Part shown: positions 28,817-34,372 of the stretch, one piece after another
Position numbering within the stretch: the stretch's first letter is position 1
Layout: every line of letters begins with the position of its first letter
Assembly (NCBI RefSeq): GCF_029211165.1
Contig: NZ_JARGEK010000010.1
Location: forward strand, 1-34,372
Reading direction: 5' to 3'
Source: Roseisolibacter sp. H3M3-2
GTDB taxonomy: Bacteria > Gemmatimonadota > Gemmatimonadetes > Gemmatimonadales > Gemmatimonadaceae
DNA: 34,372 bases
Made by a program: the position numbers and the translations under genes
Notes under the pieces: model-generated
What the model saw: only the letters and a program-made list of their open reading frames with translations
What the model was told of the DNA's origin: nothing
Database searches by the model: none

Positions 28817-30036
28817 GCGCCTCCCTCCGCGGCGCCCTCGGTATCGTCCTCGGGGGGCGGCTCGGGGTACAGCGCGCGGACCGCGTCCGCGGGGACGTGC
28901 AGCCGGTGCACCTGCGGCAGCGCGCCACGCACCCAGCGCGCGACCGTCGGCACGCGCGCGTACGGCCCGAACGCCTCGCGCGGCAGCCGCCGCGACAGCG
29001 CGACGGTCGTGAGCACGGGGTGCGGCGTGCCGGCGCGGTAGACCGCCCAGCGCTCCTCGACGTGGTCGTGCCCGCGCACCATGTGCGTGACGGGGCGCCC
29101 GAGCCGCGCCGCCAGCGCGCAGAAGTCGGCGAAGTCCTCGTGCCCCCACTGGCTGCCACGCGAGGCGCGGTTGGGGAGCTTGCGCCGCGCCTTCGGGTGC
29201 GCACGCGTCCACACGAAGTCCGCCAGCGCGCGCGGGTCGTTGAAGTCGCCGCCGGCCTCCAGCTCCGCGTGCAGGTCGACGAGCGGGAAGCCGCCGTGCG
29301 CCACCAGCAGCCCGTCCGGGAGGAACAGCGCCCGCGGCGCGCGCTCGGCGAGCCGGATCGCCAGCCGCGCCGCGCGGCGCGCCGTCGCGTCCTCGGGGTG
29401 CGCGTCCAGCCACTCGGCGAAGTCGGACGGCGACACGCTGGCGGCGAAGCGCTCGCCGGTCCAGCGCAGCGCCTCGTCGTGGTTCCCCGCCACCAGGCAG
29501 ACGCGCCCCGGACGCTCGGCGACCAGCTCGAACACGCGCAGCAGCACCTCGACGGGGTGGCCGCCGTCGTCCCACAGGTCGCCGAGCAGGACGAGCCGCG
29601 CCGACGCGTCGTCGCCGACCAGCGCCAGCGCCGCCTCCAGCGCCAGCAGGTCGCCGTGCAGGTCGCCGACGAACCAGAGCGGCGCGTCGTCGAGCGCGCG
29701 CACGTGCACCGCGCGGTCGTCCGGCGACGCGCGGTCGGCGTCGAACAGCAGCCCTCCCGCGTCGAGCGTCGCCTCGCACGCGCCGAGCGCGGCATCCGCG
29801 CGGGCGCGCACGGCGGCGTCGGCGGCGGCGCGCCGCAGCGCGTCCCAGTCGAGCGTCTCGACCTCGACGACCGGCGGCACGTCGACGATCGGGGGCGCCG
29901 GCGGGGCCGGCGGCGGGTCCGCGGGGCGCGACGGCGGCGGGCCGCCCAGCACGTGCGCGCGCACCGGCTCGGGCGGCGTCACGTCGGTGGTGCGCGCCAG
30001 CGGCTCCGGCGGCGGGGGCGGCGGGTCAGAGCGCAC
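28813..30036 (-). CDS. PPP-type (calcineurin-like) serine/threonine phosphatase
   Basis: 407 aa. After a 60-residue Pro-rich N-terminus, the metallophosphatase core starts at about residue 118: GDLHG (124-128), GDLWDDGG (152-159, the GDxVDRG position), GNHDE (184-188), then LLVAHGGFPLVD and VRGHDHVEERWAV, which supply all the two-metal and phosphate ligands. The block order and the HGG/RGHDH spacing match PP1/PP2A-like bacterial phosphatases. Start GTG at 30036 lies 11 bases inside the end of the kinase gene, so kinase and phosphatase are made together, the usual arrangement for a reversible phosphorylation pair. The poly-Pro segment may bind partners in the same cassette. Confidence 0.85.
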   Translation of the reverse strand: MRSDPPPPPPEPLARTTDVTPPEPVRAHVLGGPPPSRPADPPPAPPAPPIVDVPPVVEVETLDWDALRRAAADAAVRARADAALGACEATLDAGGLLFDADRASPDDRAVHVRALDDAPLWFVGDLHGDLLALEAALALVGDDASARLVLLGDLWDDGGHPVEVLLRVFELVAERPGRVCLVAGNHDEALRWTGERFAASVSPSDFAEWLDAHPEDATARRAARLAIRLAERAPRALFLPDGLLVAHGGFPLVDLHAELEAGGDFNDPRALADFVWTRAHPKARRKLPNRASRGSQWGHEDFADFCALAARLGRPVTHMVRGHDHVEERWAVYRAGTPHPVLTTVALSRRLPREAFGPYARVPTVARWVRGALPQVHRLHVPADAVRALYPEPPPEDDTEGAAEGGA

Positions 30037-31348
30037 GGACCGTCAGCGGCAGCTTGGCGATCCCCTTCGCCTGACGCCCCACGGCCAGCACGTCGCCGTC
30101 GCGCAGCGCGCGCGGCGCGGCCAGCGCCTCGCCGTTGAGCAGCGTCTCGTTCGTCGTGCCGGGGAGCGGGGCCACCTGCCACCGCCCGTCGGCGAGTCGC
30201 TCCAGCACCATCTGCCGCGGGTCCCAGAACTCGGCGTCGTCGCCGAACTGCCGCGCCAGGTGCTTGCCGAGCTCCGTGCGCACCCCGATCGGCAGCGCGC
30301 GCCCGCCGGCGCCGACGAGTTGCACGCGGTCGGACACGAGGGGCGCTCCGGGCTGCGGACTGCGGGGTGCGGATTCCTTCGGCGTGGCCGTCGACGGCTC
30401 CACCCGCGGCCCGCCGACCGCAGCCCCGGCCGCAGCACGGCCGGACAGCACCGCGCGCAGCTCGGCGGCCGTGGGGCGCGCCGCCGGGTCGGGCGACAGG
30501 CAGCGGTGCAGCGCCGCCGACACCGCCGCGTTGTCCGCCGGCGACGGCATCACCCCGGCCAGCACCGGCGGCGTCGCGGCGTGCGCGCGCACCAGCGCCG
30601 CGTACTCCGCCTGGTCGTCGCGCCAGTACGGGTGCACGCCGGCCAGCAGCTCGTACAGCAGCAGCCCGCAGGTGAACACGTCCGACGCCGTCCCCGGCAC
30701 CCCGCCCCTCGTCATGTGCTCGGGCGAGCGGTAGTTGTCGGACCCCACGTACCCCTGGTGCCCGTGCCACGGCGCGCGCCGGTCGGCCAGCACCGAGAAG
30801 TCCATGTCGATCAGCTTGAGCTGGTAGCCGGCGCCGATCGACGGGTCGCGGATCAGGTAGACGTTGGGCGGCTTCAGGTCGGCGTGCACGACGCGCGACT
30901 CGTGCAGCGCCGCGATCGCCGCCATCAGCACCTTGGCCCACGTCACGTGGCGCGCCCACGTCTCCGGCTCCAGCAGCGGCGAGCGCCCGTCGCGCTCGTG
31001 CGCCGCGCGCTCCTCGTCGAACAGCTGCTGCAGGTCGCCGCCGTGCTCGACGAACTCGTACGCCTGGAAGTACGTGCGCCCGCCCCACGTCTCCTCGAAC
31101 GCGTCGACCAGGCGCACCGCGTACCCCGCCGCCTTGCCGCCGCGCACCCGCGCCGCCAGCTCCTGCTGGTAGTCCACGAACGCCCCGTACCACACCACCG
31201 TGGGCGCCGGCGACTTGTACTGCTTGAGGAAGACGCGCCGCCCGTCGGCCGACTCGGCGGCGTACGAGATCGCCATCGCCCCGGGGCCGAATACCTTCGT
31301 CACGCGGTAGCCGCGCAGCGCGTCGCCGACCTTCAGCTTCTTGGCCAT
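30026..31348 (-). CDS. Serine/threonine protein kinase with C-terminal FHA-like domain
   Basis: 440 aa, soluble. Kinase domain about 10-300: Lys42 (FLKQY), the catalytic loop HADLKPPN (155-162, Asp157), the metal-binding DFS (183-185, replacing DFG in IDMDFSVL), SPE (208-210, APE position), Asp223 in ASDVFTCG, and Arg291. The glycine-rich loop is VFGPGAMAISY, a relaxed version. A linker (about 305-340) is partly encoded by a heptad repeat. Residues about 350-430 look like an FHA phosphothreonine-binding domain (LPIGVRTELGKHLAR, NETLLNGEAL, LRDGDVLAVG). It sits between a vWA gene (19 bases upstream) and the phosphatase gene. All key residues are present, so it should be active. Confidence 0.87.
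   Translation of the reverse strand: MAKKLKVGDALRGYRVTKVFGPGAMAISYAAESADGRRVFLKQYKSPAPTVVWYGAFVDYQQELAARVRGGKAAGYAVRLVDAFEETWGGRTYFQAYEFVEHGGDLQQLFDEERAAHERDGRSPLLEPETWARHVTWAKVLMAAIAALHESRVVHADLKPPNVYLIRDPSIGAGYQLKLIDMDFSVLADRRAPWHGHQGYVGSDNYRSPEHMTRGGVPGTASDVFTCGLLLYELLAGVHPYWRDDQAEYAALVRAHAATPPVLAGVMPSPADNAAVSAALHRCLSPDPAARPTAAELRAVLSGRAAAGAAVGGPRVEPSTATPKESAPRSPQPGAPLVSDRVQLVGAGGRALPIGVRTELGKHLARQFGDDAEFWDPRQMVLERLADGRWQVAPLPGTTNETLLNGEALAAPRALRDGDVLAVGRQAKGIAKLPLTVRAL
30351..30376. repeat. CTGCGGN heptad repeat inside the kinase-FHA linker
   Basis: GGCTGCGGA, CTGCGGG and GTGCGGA follow one another in the plus-strand reading, the same 7-bp word as the intergenic element C. It is read in the minus-strand gene as part of the linker sequence ESAPRSPQPGAP. 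The reading frame remains open, and a looser inverted counterpart (CCGCAGCC-type words) occurs about 50 bases further on, near 30419-30437. Confidence 0.55.
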
Positions 31349-31367
31349 CGGTCCCCGGGCGCGCGGC

Positions 31368-32315
31368 TCAGAGCGCGATCGTCTCGGCCGACTTCGACAC
31401 GCTCGCCGCCAGCTGCTTGAGCGTCGTGCGGAAGTTGGCCGCGTCGGCGGTGTAGCGCTGCAGCGCCTCCTGCGGCGACAGCCCCTCGTACTCGACGACC
31501 TCCCACTCCGACTTGTCGATCTGGCTCAGCCGGTCGTAGCTCTCGAAGTTCGGCGCGAAGAGGCTGAGGATGATGCGGTTCGCCATGACCACGTTGGCGA
31601 CGTCCTGGAGGCTCCCCCCCTTCGCCGCGGGGATCTGCAGCGTCTCCTTGAACGACGCGTCGGTGAACACGACCACCACGCGCGCGGCCTCGCTGCGGTA
31701 GCGCCACCGCGCCGGGTCCTCGCTCTGCGCGCCCTTCGGCGTCGCCTCCATCGTCGCGATCGTGTACAGCGCGTCGAGCAGCGACTCGGGCTCGTCGCCG
31801 CCCCCCTGCGCGCGCAGCGTCCCGAGCTGCGCCTTGAGCGCCACCGCGTCGCGCACGAACGGGTGGTCCTCGATCCACGGCAGCCCCTCGGCCGCCGCGT
31901 GCTCGATGTCGCGGTAGCCGACGACCTTCCCGCGCCAGTCCTTCACCGGCGCGGCGTTGTTCGCGTCGCCCCGGCTCAGCGAGTCGACGAACACCTCGAT
32001 GTTCTTCCGCAGCGCGTCGATGATCGGCGCCATGCTCCCGGTGACGTCCACCAGGAAGACGATGTCGGCCACCCCCTTGGTGCGCGGGCGCGGCGCCGGG
32101 GCGGGCGCGGACGCGGCGCCCTGCACCGCGCCGGTGCTCGCGTCGCCCGGCACGGCGCTCCCCGCCGGCGCGGGCTCGATCAGCGTGGCGCCGCCGACCT
32201 GCACCTCGGCCGGTGGGGGCGGCGGCGGCGAGCCGGCCGCCACGGCGGGCGGGACGTCGGCGGCGTGCGAGTCGGGCGTCACGCCCTCGGACTCGGGGGT
32301 GGGCGAGGTCTGCAT
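31368..32315 (-). CDS. von Willebrand factor A domain protein
   Basis: 315 aa. A disordered Pro/Ala/Ser-rich N-terminus (1-80, including a PPPPPP run) precedes a vWA domain at about 82-290. The metal-ion-dependent adhesion site is intact: Asp90, Thr92 and Ser94 in FLVDVTGSMAP, followed by the second-loop Glu/Asp region GGGDEPESLLDALY and VVVFTDASF. I chose ATG 32315 because GGAG lies eight bases before it; extending to 32432 would translate the nitroreductase operator. No signal peptide, so cytoplasmic, as in TerY-type regulators. It heads the cassette with the kinase, phosphatase and zinc-ribbon genes, and the vWA domain probably acts as a metal-dependent scaffold or substrate. Confidence 0.82.
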   Translation of the reverse strand: MQTSPTPESEGVTPDSHAADVPPAVAAGSPPPPPPAEVQVGGATLIEPAPAGSAVPGDASTGAVQGAASAPAPAPRPRTKGVADIVFLVDVTGSMAPIIDALRKNIEVFVDSLSRGDANNAAPVKDWRGKVVGYRDIEHAAAEGLPWIEDHPFVRDAVALKAQLGTLRAQGGGDEPESLLDALYTIATMEATPKGAQSEDPARWRYRSEAARVVVVFTDASFKETLQIPAAKGGSLQDVANVVMANRIILSLFAPNFESYDRLSQIDKSEWEVVEYEGLSPQEALQRYTADAANFRTTLKQLAASVSKSAETIAL

Positions 32316-32389
32316 CGGAACGGCTCCGGAGGTGACGGGGACCGCCGGCACCTGCACGAGCGACGCCAGCGCCGGCGCCCGGGAACCTA

Positions 32390-32410
32390 TCTCAGTAGTG
32401 AGGGTTTTAT
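32390..32410 (+). promoter_or_regulatory. Palindromic operator and -10 box upstream of the nitroreductase gene
   Basis: TCTCA-GTAG-TGAGG (32390-32403) is followed after one base by the -10-like TTTTAT (32405-32410). The 14-mer differs from the operator at 3609-3622 (minus strand) at only two positions, and the placement next to the -10 box is the same. There is no convincing -35 box. The site also lies 75 bases upstream of the divergent vWA gene, so a bound repressor could affect that cassette too. Confidence 0.65.
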
Positions 32411-32437
32411 TCCCCGAACCCTGGGATGCCACGAGAC

Positions 32438-33058
32438 ATGTCCTACGAGACCACCGCCCTGCTCGACGTGAAGGAAGCCGCCGCCCGCCGCCGCTCGATC
32501 CGCGACTTCGCGCCGGACGCGATCCCCGAGGGCGACCTCGACGCCATCCTCGACGTCGTGCGCCTCGCCCCCTCCGCGTTCAACGTGCAGCCGTGGCGCT
32601 TCGTCGTCGTGCGCGACCCCGGGCTCAAGGCCGGGCTCGCCGAGGCGGCGTTCAACCAGCGGCAGGTCCGGTCGGCCCCGGCCGTGCTCGTCCTCTACAC
32701 GGACATGCGCGACGCCCTCGCGACCGTCGAGGAGACGGTCCACCCCGGGATGCCCGCCGAGAAGGCCGCCGCCGCCGCCGCGCACGTCCGCAACCTCTTC
32801 GGCCGGCAGTCGCCGGAGCAGCAGGAGACCTGGGCCGCCGGCCAGGGCTACATCGCCCTCGGCTACCTCCTCCTGGCCGCGGAGGCGCACGGCTACCAGA
32901 CCTCGCCGATGACCGGCTTCGAGCCGGCCAGGGTCCGGACGCTGCTCGGCCTCCCGGAGCACGTGCAGATCCCCGCGCTGGTGGCGATCGGCCGCGGCGC
33001 CGAGGAGGGGTTCGCGCACCACCGACACCCGCTGGGGCGGATCGTCCGGGCGGCGTGA
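32438..33058 (+). CDS. Nitroreductase family protein (FMN-dependent NAD(P)H oxidoreductase)
   Basis: 206 aa. The FMN-binding start RRRSIRDFAPDAIPEGDLDA, the phosphate/ring contacts in APSAFNVQPWRFVVV and the C-terminal block QTSPMTGFEPARVRTLLGLP followed by IPALVAIGRG identify the NfnB/YodC/MhqN-type branch, which reduces quinones and nitroaromatics by two electrons. In Bacillus, members of this branch belong to the quinone-responsive MhqR and YodB regulons (established), which fits the shared operator with the hydroquinone operon. ATG 32438 leaves a leader of about 20 nt after the -10 box; ATG 32426, four codons earlier, is possible. A hairpin terminator follows. Confidence 0.88.
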   Translation: MSYETTALLDVKEAAARRRSIRDFAPDAIPEGDLDAILDVVRLAPSAFNVQPWRFVVVRDPGLKAGLAEAAFNQRQVRSAPAVLVLYTDMRDALATVEETVHPGMPAEKAAAAAAHVRNLFGRQSPEQQETWAAGQGYIALGYLLLAAEAHGYQTSPMTGFEPARVRTLLGLPEHVQIPALVAIGRGAEEGFAHHRHPLGRIVRAA

Positions 33059-33079
33059 CCGGGGGTGGGGTGGGGCGTC

Positions 33080-33107
33080 GGGGGAGTGTCTTCACGGGCA
33101 CTCCCCC
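33080..33107 (+). terminator. Hairpin after the nitroreductase gene
   Basis: GGGGGAGTG (33080-33088) and CACTCCCCC (33099-33107) form a perfect 9-bp stem with a 10-base loop, 21 bases after the stop, followed by TTCGCGTTCG. It stops 12 bases before the Rieske ATG, so that gene either shares read-through transcripts or starts very close by. Confidence 0.65.
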
Positions 33108-33119
33108 TTCGCGTTCGCC

Positions 33120-33617
33120 ATGCGCCCCCTGCCGACCCTCCCCGACGCGTCCGTGTCGCGCCGCGACTTCGTCGCCGCGACCACCTGCTCCCTCGTGGCG
33201 GCCGCGCTGGCGGCGTGCGGCGGCGGGGGCGACGGCGGCCCGACCGACCCCGGCGGCCCGGCGATCCCGGCCGACGGCGGGGCGACGATCGCCGGCGGCG
33301 TGCTCACGGTGCAGCTCGCCCGCTTCGCCGCGCTGACCCAGGCCAACGGCTTCCAGGTGTTCGGCACGGTGGGCGGGCAGCGCGCCGACGTGGTGGTGAT
33401 CAACACCGCCGCCGGCTACCGCGCGTTCTCGAGCATCTGCACCCACGAGCAGTGCACCGTCGGCACCTTCACCGGGTCGCGCATCGTCTGCCCCTGCCAC
33501 GGGTCGCAGTACGACACCAGCGGCGCGGTGGTGGTCGGCCCGGCCACGCGGGCGCTGGCGCAGTACGCGGTGAGCCTGAACGCGGCGGCCGGCACGCTGA
33601 CGGTGACGAAGGGCTGA
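33120..33617 (+). CDS. Rieske 2Fe-2S lipoprotein, Tat-exported
   Basis: 165 aa. The N-terminus combines a twin-arginine motif (SRRDFVAAT, 13-21) with a lipobox (ALAAC, Cys33), so it should be a folded, lipid-anchored periplasmic protein. The Rieske cluster motifs are CTHEQC (107-112) and CPCHGS (124-129): ligands Cys107, His109, Cys124 and His127, with Cys112 and Cys126 placed for the stabilising disulfide of high-potential Rieske proteins. A Gly/Pro-rich spacer separates the anchor from the domain. No cytochrome b partner is encoded nearby, so it is probably a stand-alone electron carrier of the periplasmic Rieske type, not a bc1 subunit. Confidence 0.88.
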   Translation: MRPLPTLPDASVSRRDFVAATTCSLVAAALAACGGGGDGGPTDPGGPAIPADGGATIAGGVLTVQLARFAALTQANGFQVFGTVGGQRADVVVINTAAGYRAFSSICTHEQCTVGTFTGSRIVCPCHGSQYDTSGAVVVGPATRALAQYAVSLNAAAGTLTVTKG

Positions 33618-33696
33618 GCCGCCGCCCGCCCGGGCGGCCCCGTGGCATGCGCCTCGCCCTTCCGGGGCGGGCGCAGGCGGCGGCCGGAGGGCGACC

Positions 33697-34372
33697 ATGC
33701 GGGGCTGGCGACACACGAGCGACGGCGCGCGCGCGGCGGGCGCCGCGGCGCTCCTGACGCTGCTCGCCGCGTGCGGCGGCGGCGGGGGCGCCGGCCCCAC
33801 CGGCTCGCCGAGCGAGACCGGCACCGCGGTCGCCCCGGCGGCCATCGGCGTGGCGTCGGGCGGCGGCCAGACGGGCGACCCGGGGAGCACCCTCGCCGCC
33901 CCGGTGGTGGTGCGCGTGACCAGCGCGCGCGGGCAGGCGGTGGCCGGCGCCCCGGTGGCGTTCGCGGTCACCGGGGGGAGCGCCACCGTGACCTCGGCCT
34001 CCGCCGTCACCGACGCCGAGGGGCGCGCGCAGACGTCGGTGGTGCTCGGCGCGGTCGCCGGCGCCGTGGCCGTGACGGCGACGGTGCCCGGCACCGCGCT
34101 CGCCGCGACCGTCGCCGCCACCGTCGCCGCCACGGCCACCGCCTGCGACCCGTCGACCGCGCGCGTGCTGGCGCCGGGCGAGGTCGTGGCGCCCGCGGGC
34201 ACCGCGCTGTGCGTGGCGGGGAGCGCGACGGGGGGCGAGTTCGCGCTCGTCCCGTTCAACGCCGCCACGGCGGCCCGCACGCGCTCGGCGTTCGTCGTGC
34301 GCGCCACCGGCGTCGAGACGGTCGCGGACCCGCGCCTGCGCCCCTCGGCGGCGCGGCTCGACGGGCGGCGCG
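33697..34372 (+). CDS. Lipoprotein with bacterial Ig-like domain, N-terminal part (cut by window edge)
   Basis: 225 codons are visible and stay open to the right edge. The start ATG at 33697 has a good SD (GGAGG, six bases upstream). A lipoprotein signal (GAAALLTLLAAC, Cys26) is followed by a Gly-rich linker and a Big_1-like beta-sandwich at about 50-130 (VVVRVTSARGQAVAGAPVAF, then AVTDAEGRAQTSVVLG). Residues from about 145 (CDPSTARVLAPGEVVAPAGT, then FALVPFNAATAARTRSAF) resemble N-terminal segments of large Gemmatimonadota-type secreted proteins, often metalloproteases, but the catalytic part would lie beyond the window. It is very Ala/Val/Thr-rich, as expected for an exported beta protein. 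Confidence 0.7.
   Translation, partial: MRGWRHTSDGARAAGAAALLTLLAACGGGGGAGPTGSPSETGTAVAPAAIGVASGGGQTGDPGSTLAAPVVVRVTSARGQAVAGAPVAFAVTGGSATVTSASAVTDAEGRAQTSVVLGAVAGAVAVTATVPGTALAATVAATVAATATACDPSTARVLAPGEVVAPAGTALCVAGSATGGEFALVPFNAATAARTRSAFVVRATGVETVADPRLRPSAARLDGRR

Noticed and set aside
32316-32432. N-terminal extension of the vWA protein to 32432
   Set aside because: It would translate the nitroreductase operator and promoter; an ATG at 32315 has a plausible SD.
32652-34307. Minus-strand frame opposite the nitroreductase, Rieske and Ig-like genes
   Set aside because: The opposite strand has three well-supported genes with motifs and SD sites; this frame is low-complexity Pro/Arg/Ser.
1-34372. 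tRNA, rRNA and prophage or insertion-sequence genes
   Set aside because: I looked for acceptor-arm patterns, rRNA blocks, transposase and integrase motifs and saw none.

Overview
The window is very GC-rich bacterial chromosome (clearly above 70% G+C by eye) and densely packed, with no gene-free stretch over 300 bases. The protein set suggests Gemmatimonadota or a close relative. It includes an OMP-barrel TonB receptor with a carboxypeptidase-like N-terminal domain, DUF2911 and PCYCGC-type proteins, a DUF6496 protein with a KSTA tail, many exported hydrolases with Tat or AAQ-type Sec signals, and an exported M28-like protein. This placement is an inference from family content; there is no rRNA or tRNA to confirm it.

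Layout. (1) 1-3630, minus: a five-gene, translationally coupled operon for hydroquinone-type ring cleavage. It encodes an MhqO/LinE-like dioxygenase, an MhqD-like hydrolase, both subunits of a 3-oxoadipate-type CoA-transferase, and maleylacetate reductase (cut by the left edge). (2) 3692-8404, plus: an aminotransferase, a DUF6496/KSTA-repeat basic protein and a TonB-dependent receptor. (3) 8456-10492, minus: a membrane protein, a ComEA-like helix-hairpin-helix lipoprotein and a luciferase-like flavoenzyme. (4) 10565-11854, plus: a PCYCGC-type protein and a DUF2911 protein. (5) 11995-17447, minus: a four-gene operon of exported amide hydrolases (DUF1028, M20 amidohydrolase, two amidases). (6) 17738-18961, minus: a small secreted protein and a voltage-gated K+ channel with a zinc ribbon. 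(7) 19045-21855: arginase and ornithine aminotransferase with a divergent Lrp/AsnC regulator. (8) 21866-25615, minus: a Uma2 protein, a repeat-rich lipoprotein and an M28-like protein that has lost its metal ligands. (9) 25781-28351: two SDRs and a HAD phosphatase. (10) 28364-32315, minus: a vWA, kinase-FHA, PPP-phosphatase and zinc-ribbon membrane protein cassette. (11) 32438-34372, plus: a nitroreductase, a Rieske lipoprotein and an Ig-like lipoprotein running off the right edge.

Main discoveries. First, the dioxygenase appears circularly permuted relative to MhqO/LinE/PcpA: its N-terminal half resembles their C-terminal half and the reverse. Second, a nearly identical palindrome (TCTCA-GTRG-TGAG) lies at the core promoter of the dioxygenase operon and, 29 kb away, of the nitroreductase gene. 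This suggests a small quinone/hydroquinone regulon like the one MhqR controls in Bacillus, but with another operator. Third, the vWA/kinase/phosphatase cassette resembles the TerY-P triad but uses a calcineurin-type phosphatase. Fourth, several intergenic spacers, and one interdomain linker, carry degenerate 7-bp word repeats or nested inverted repeats forming long hairpins.
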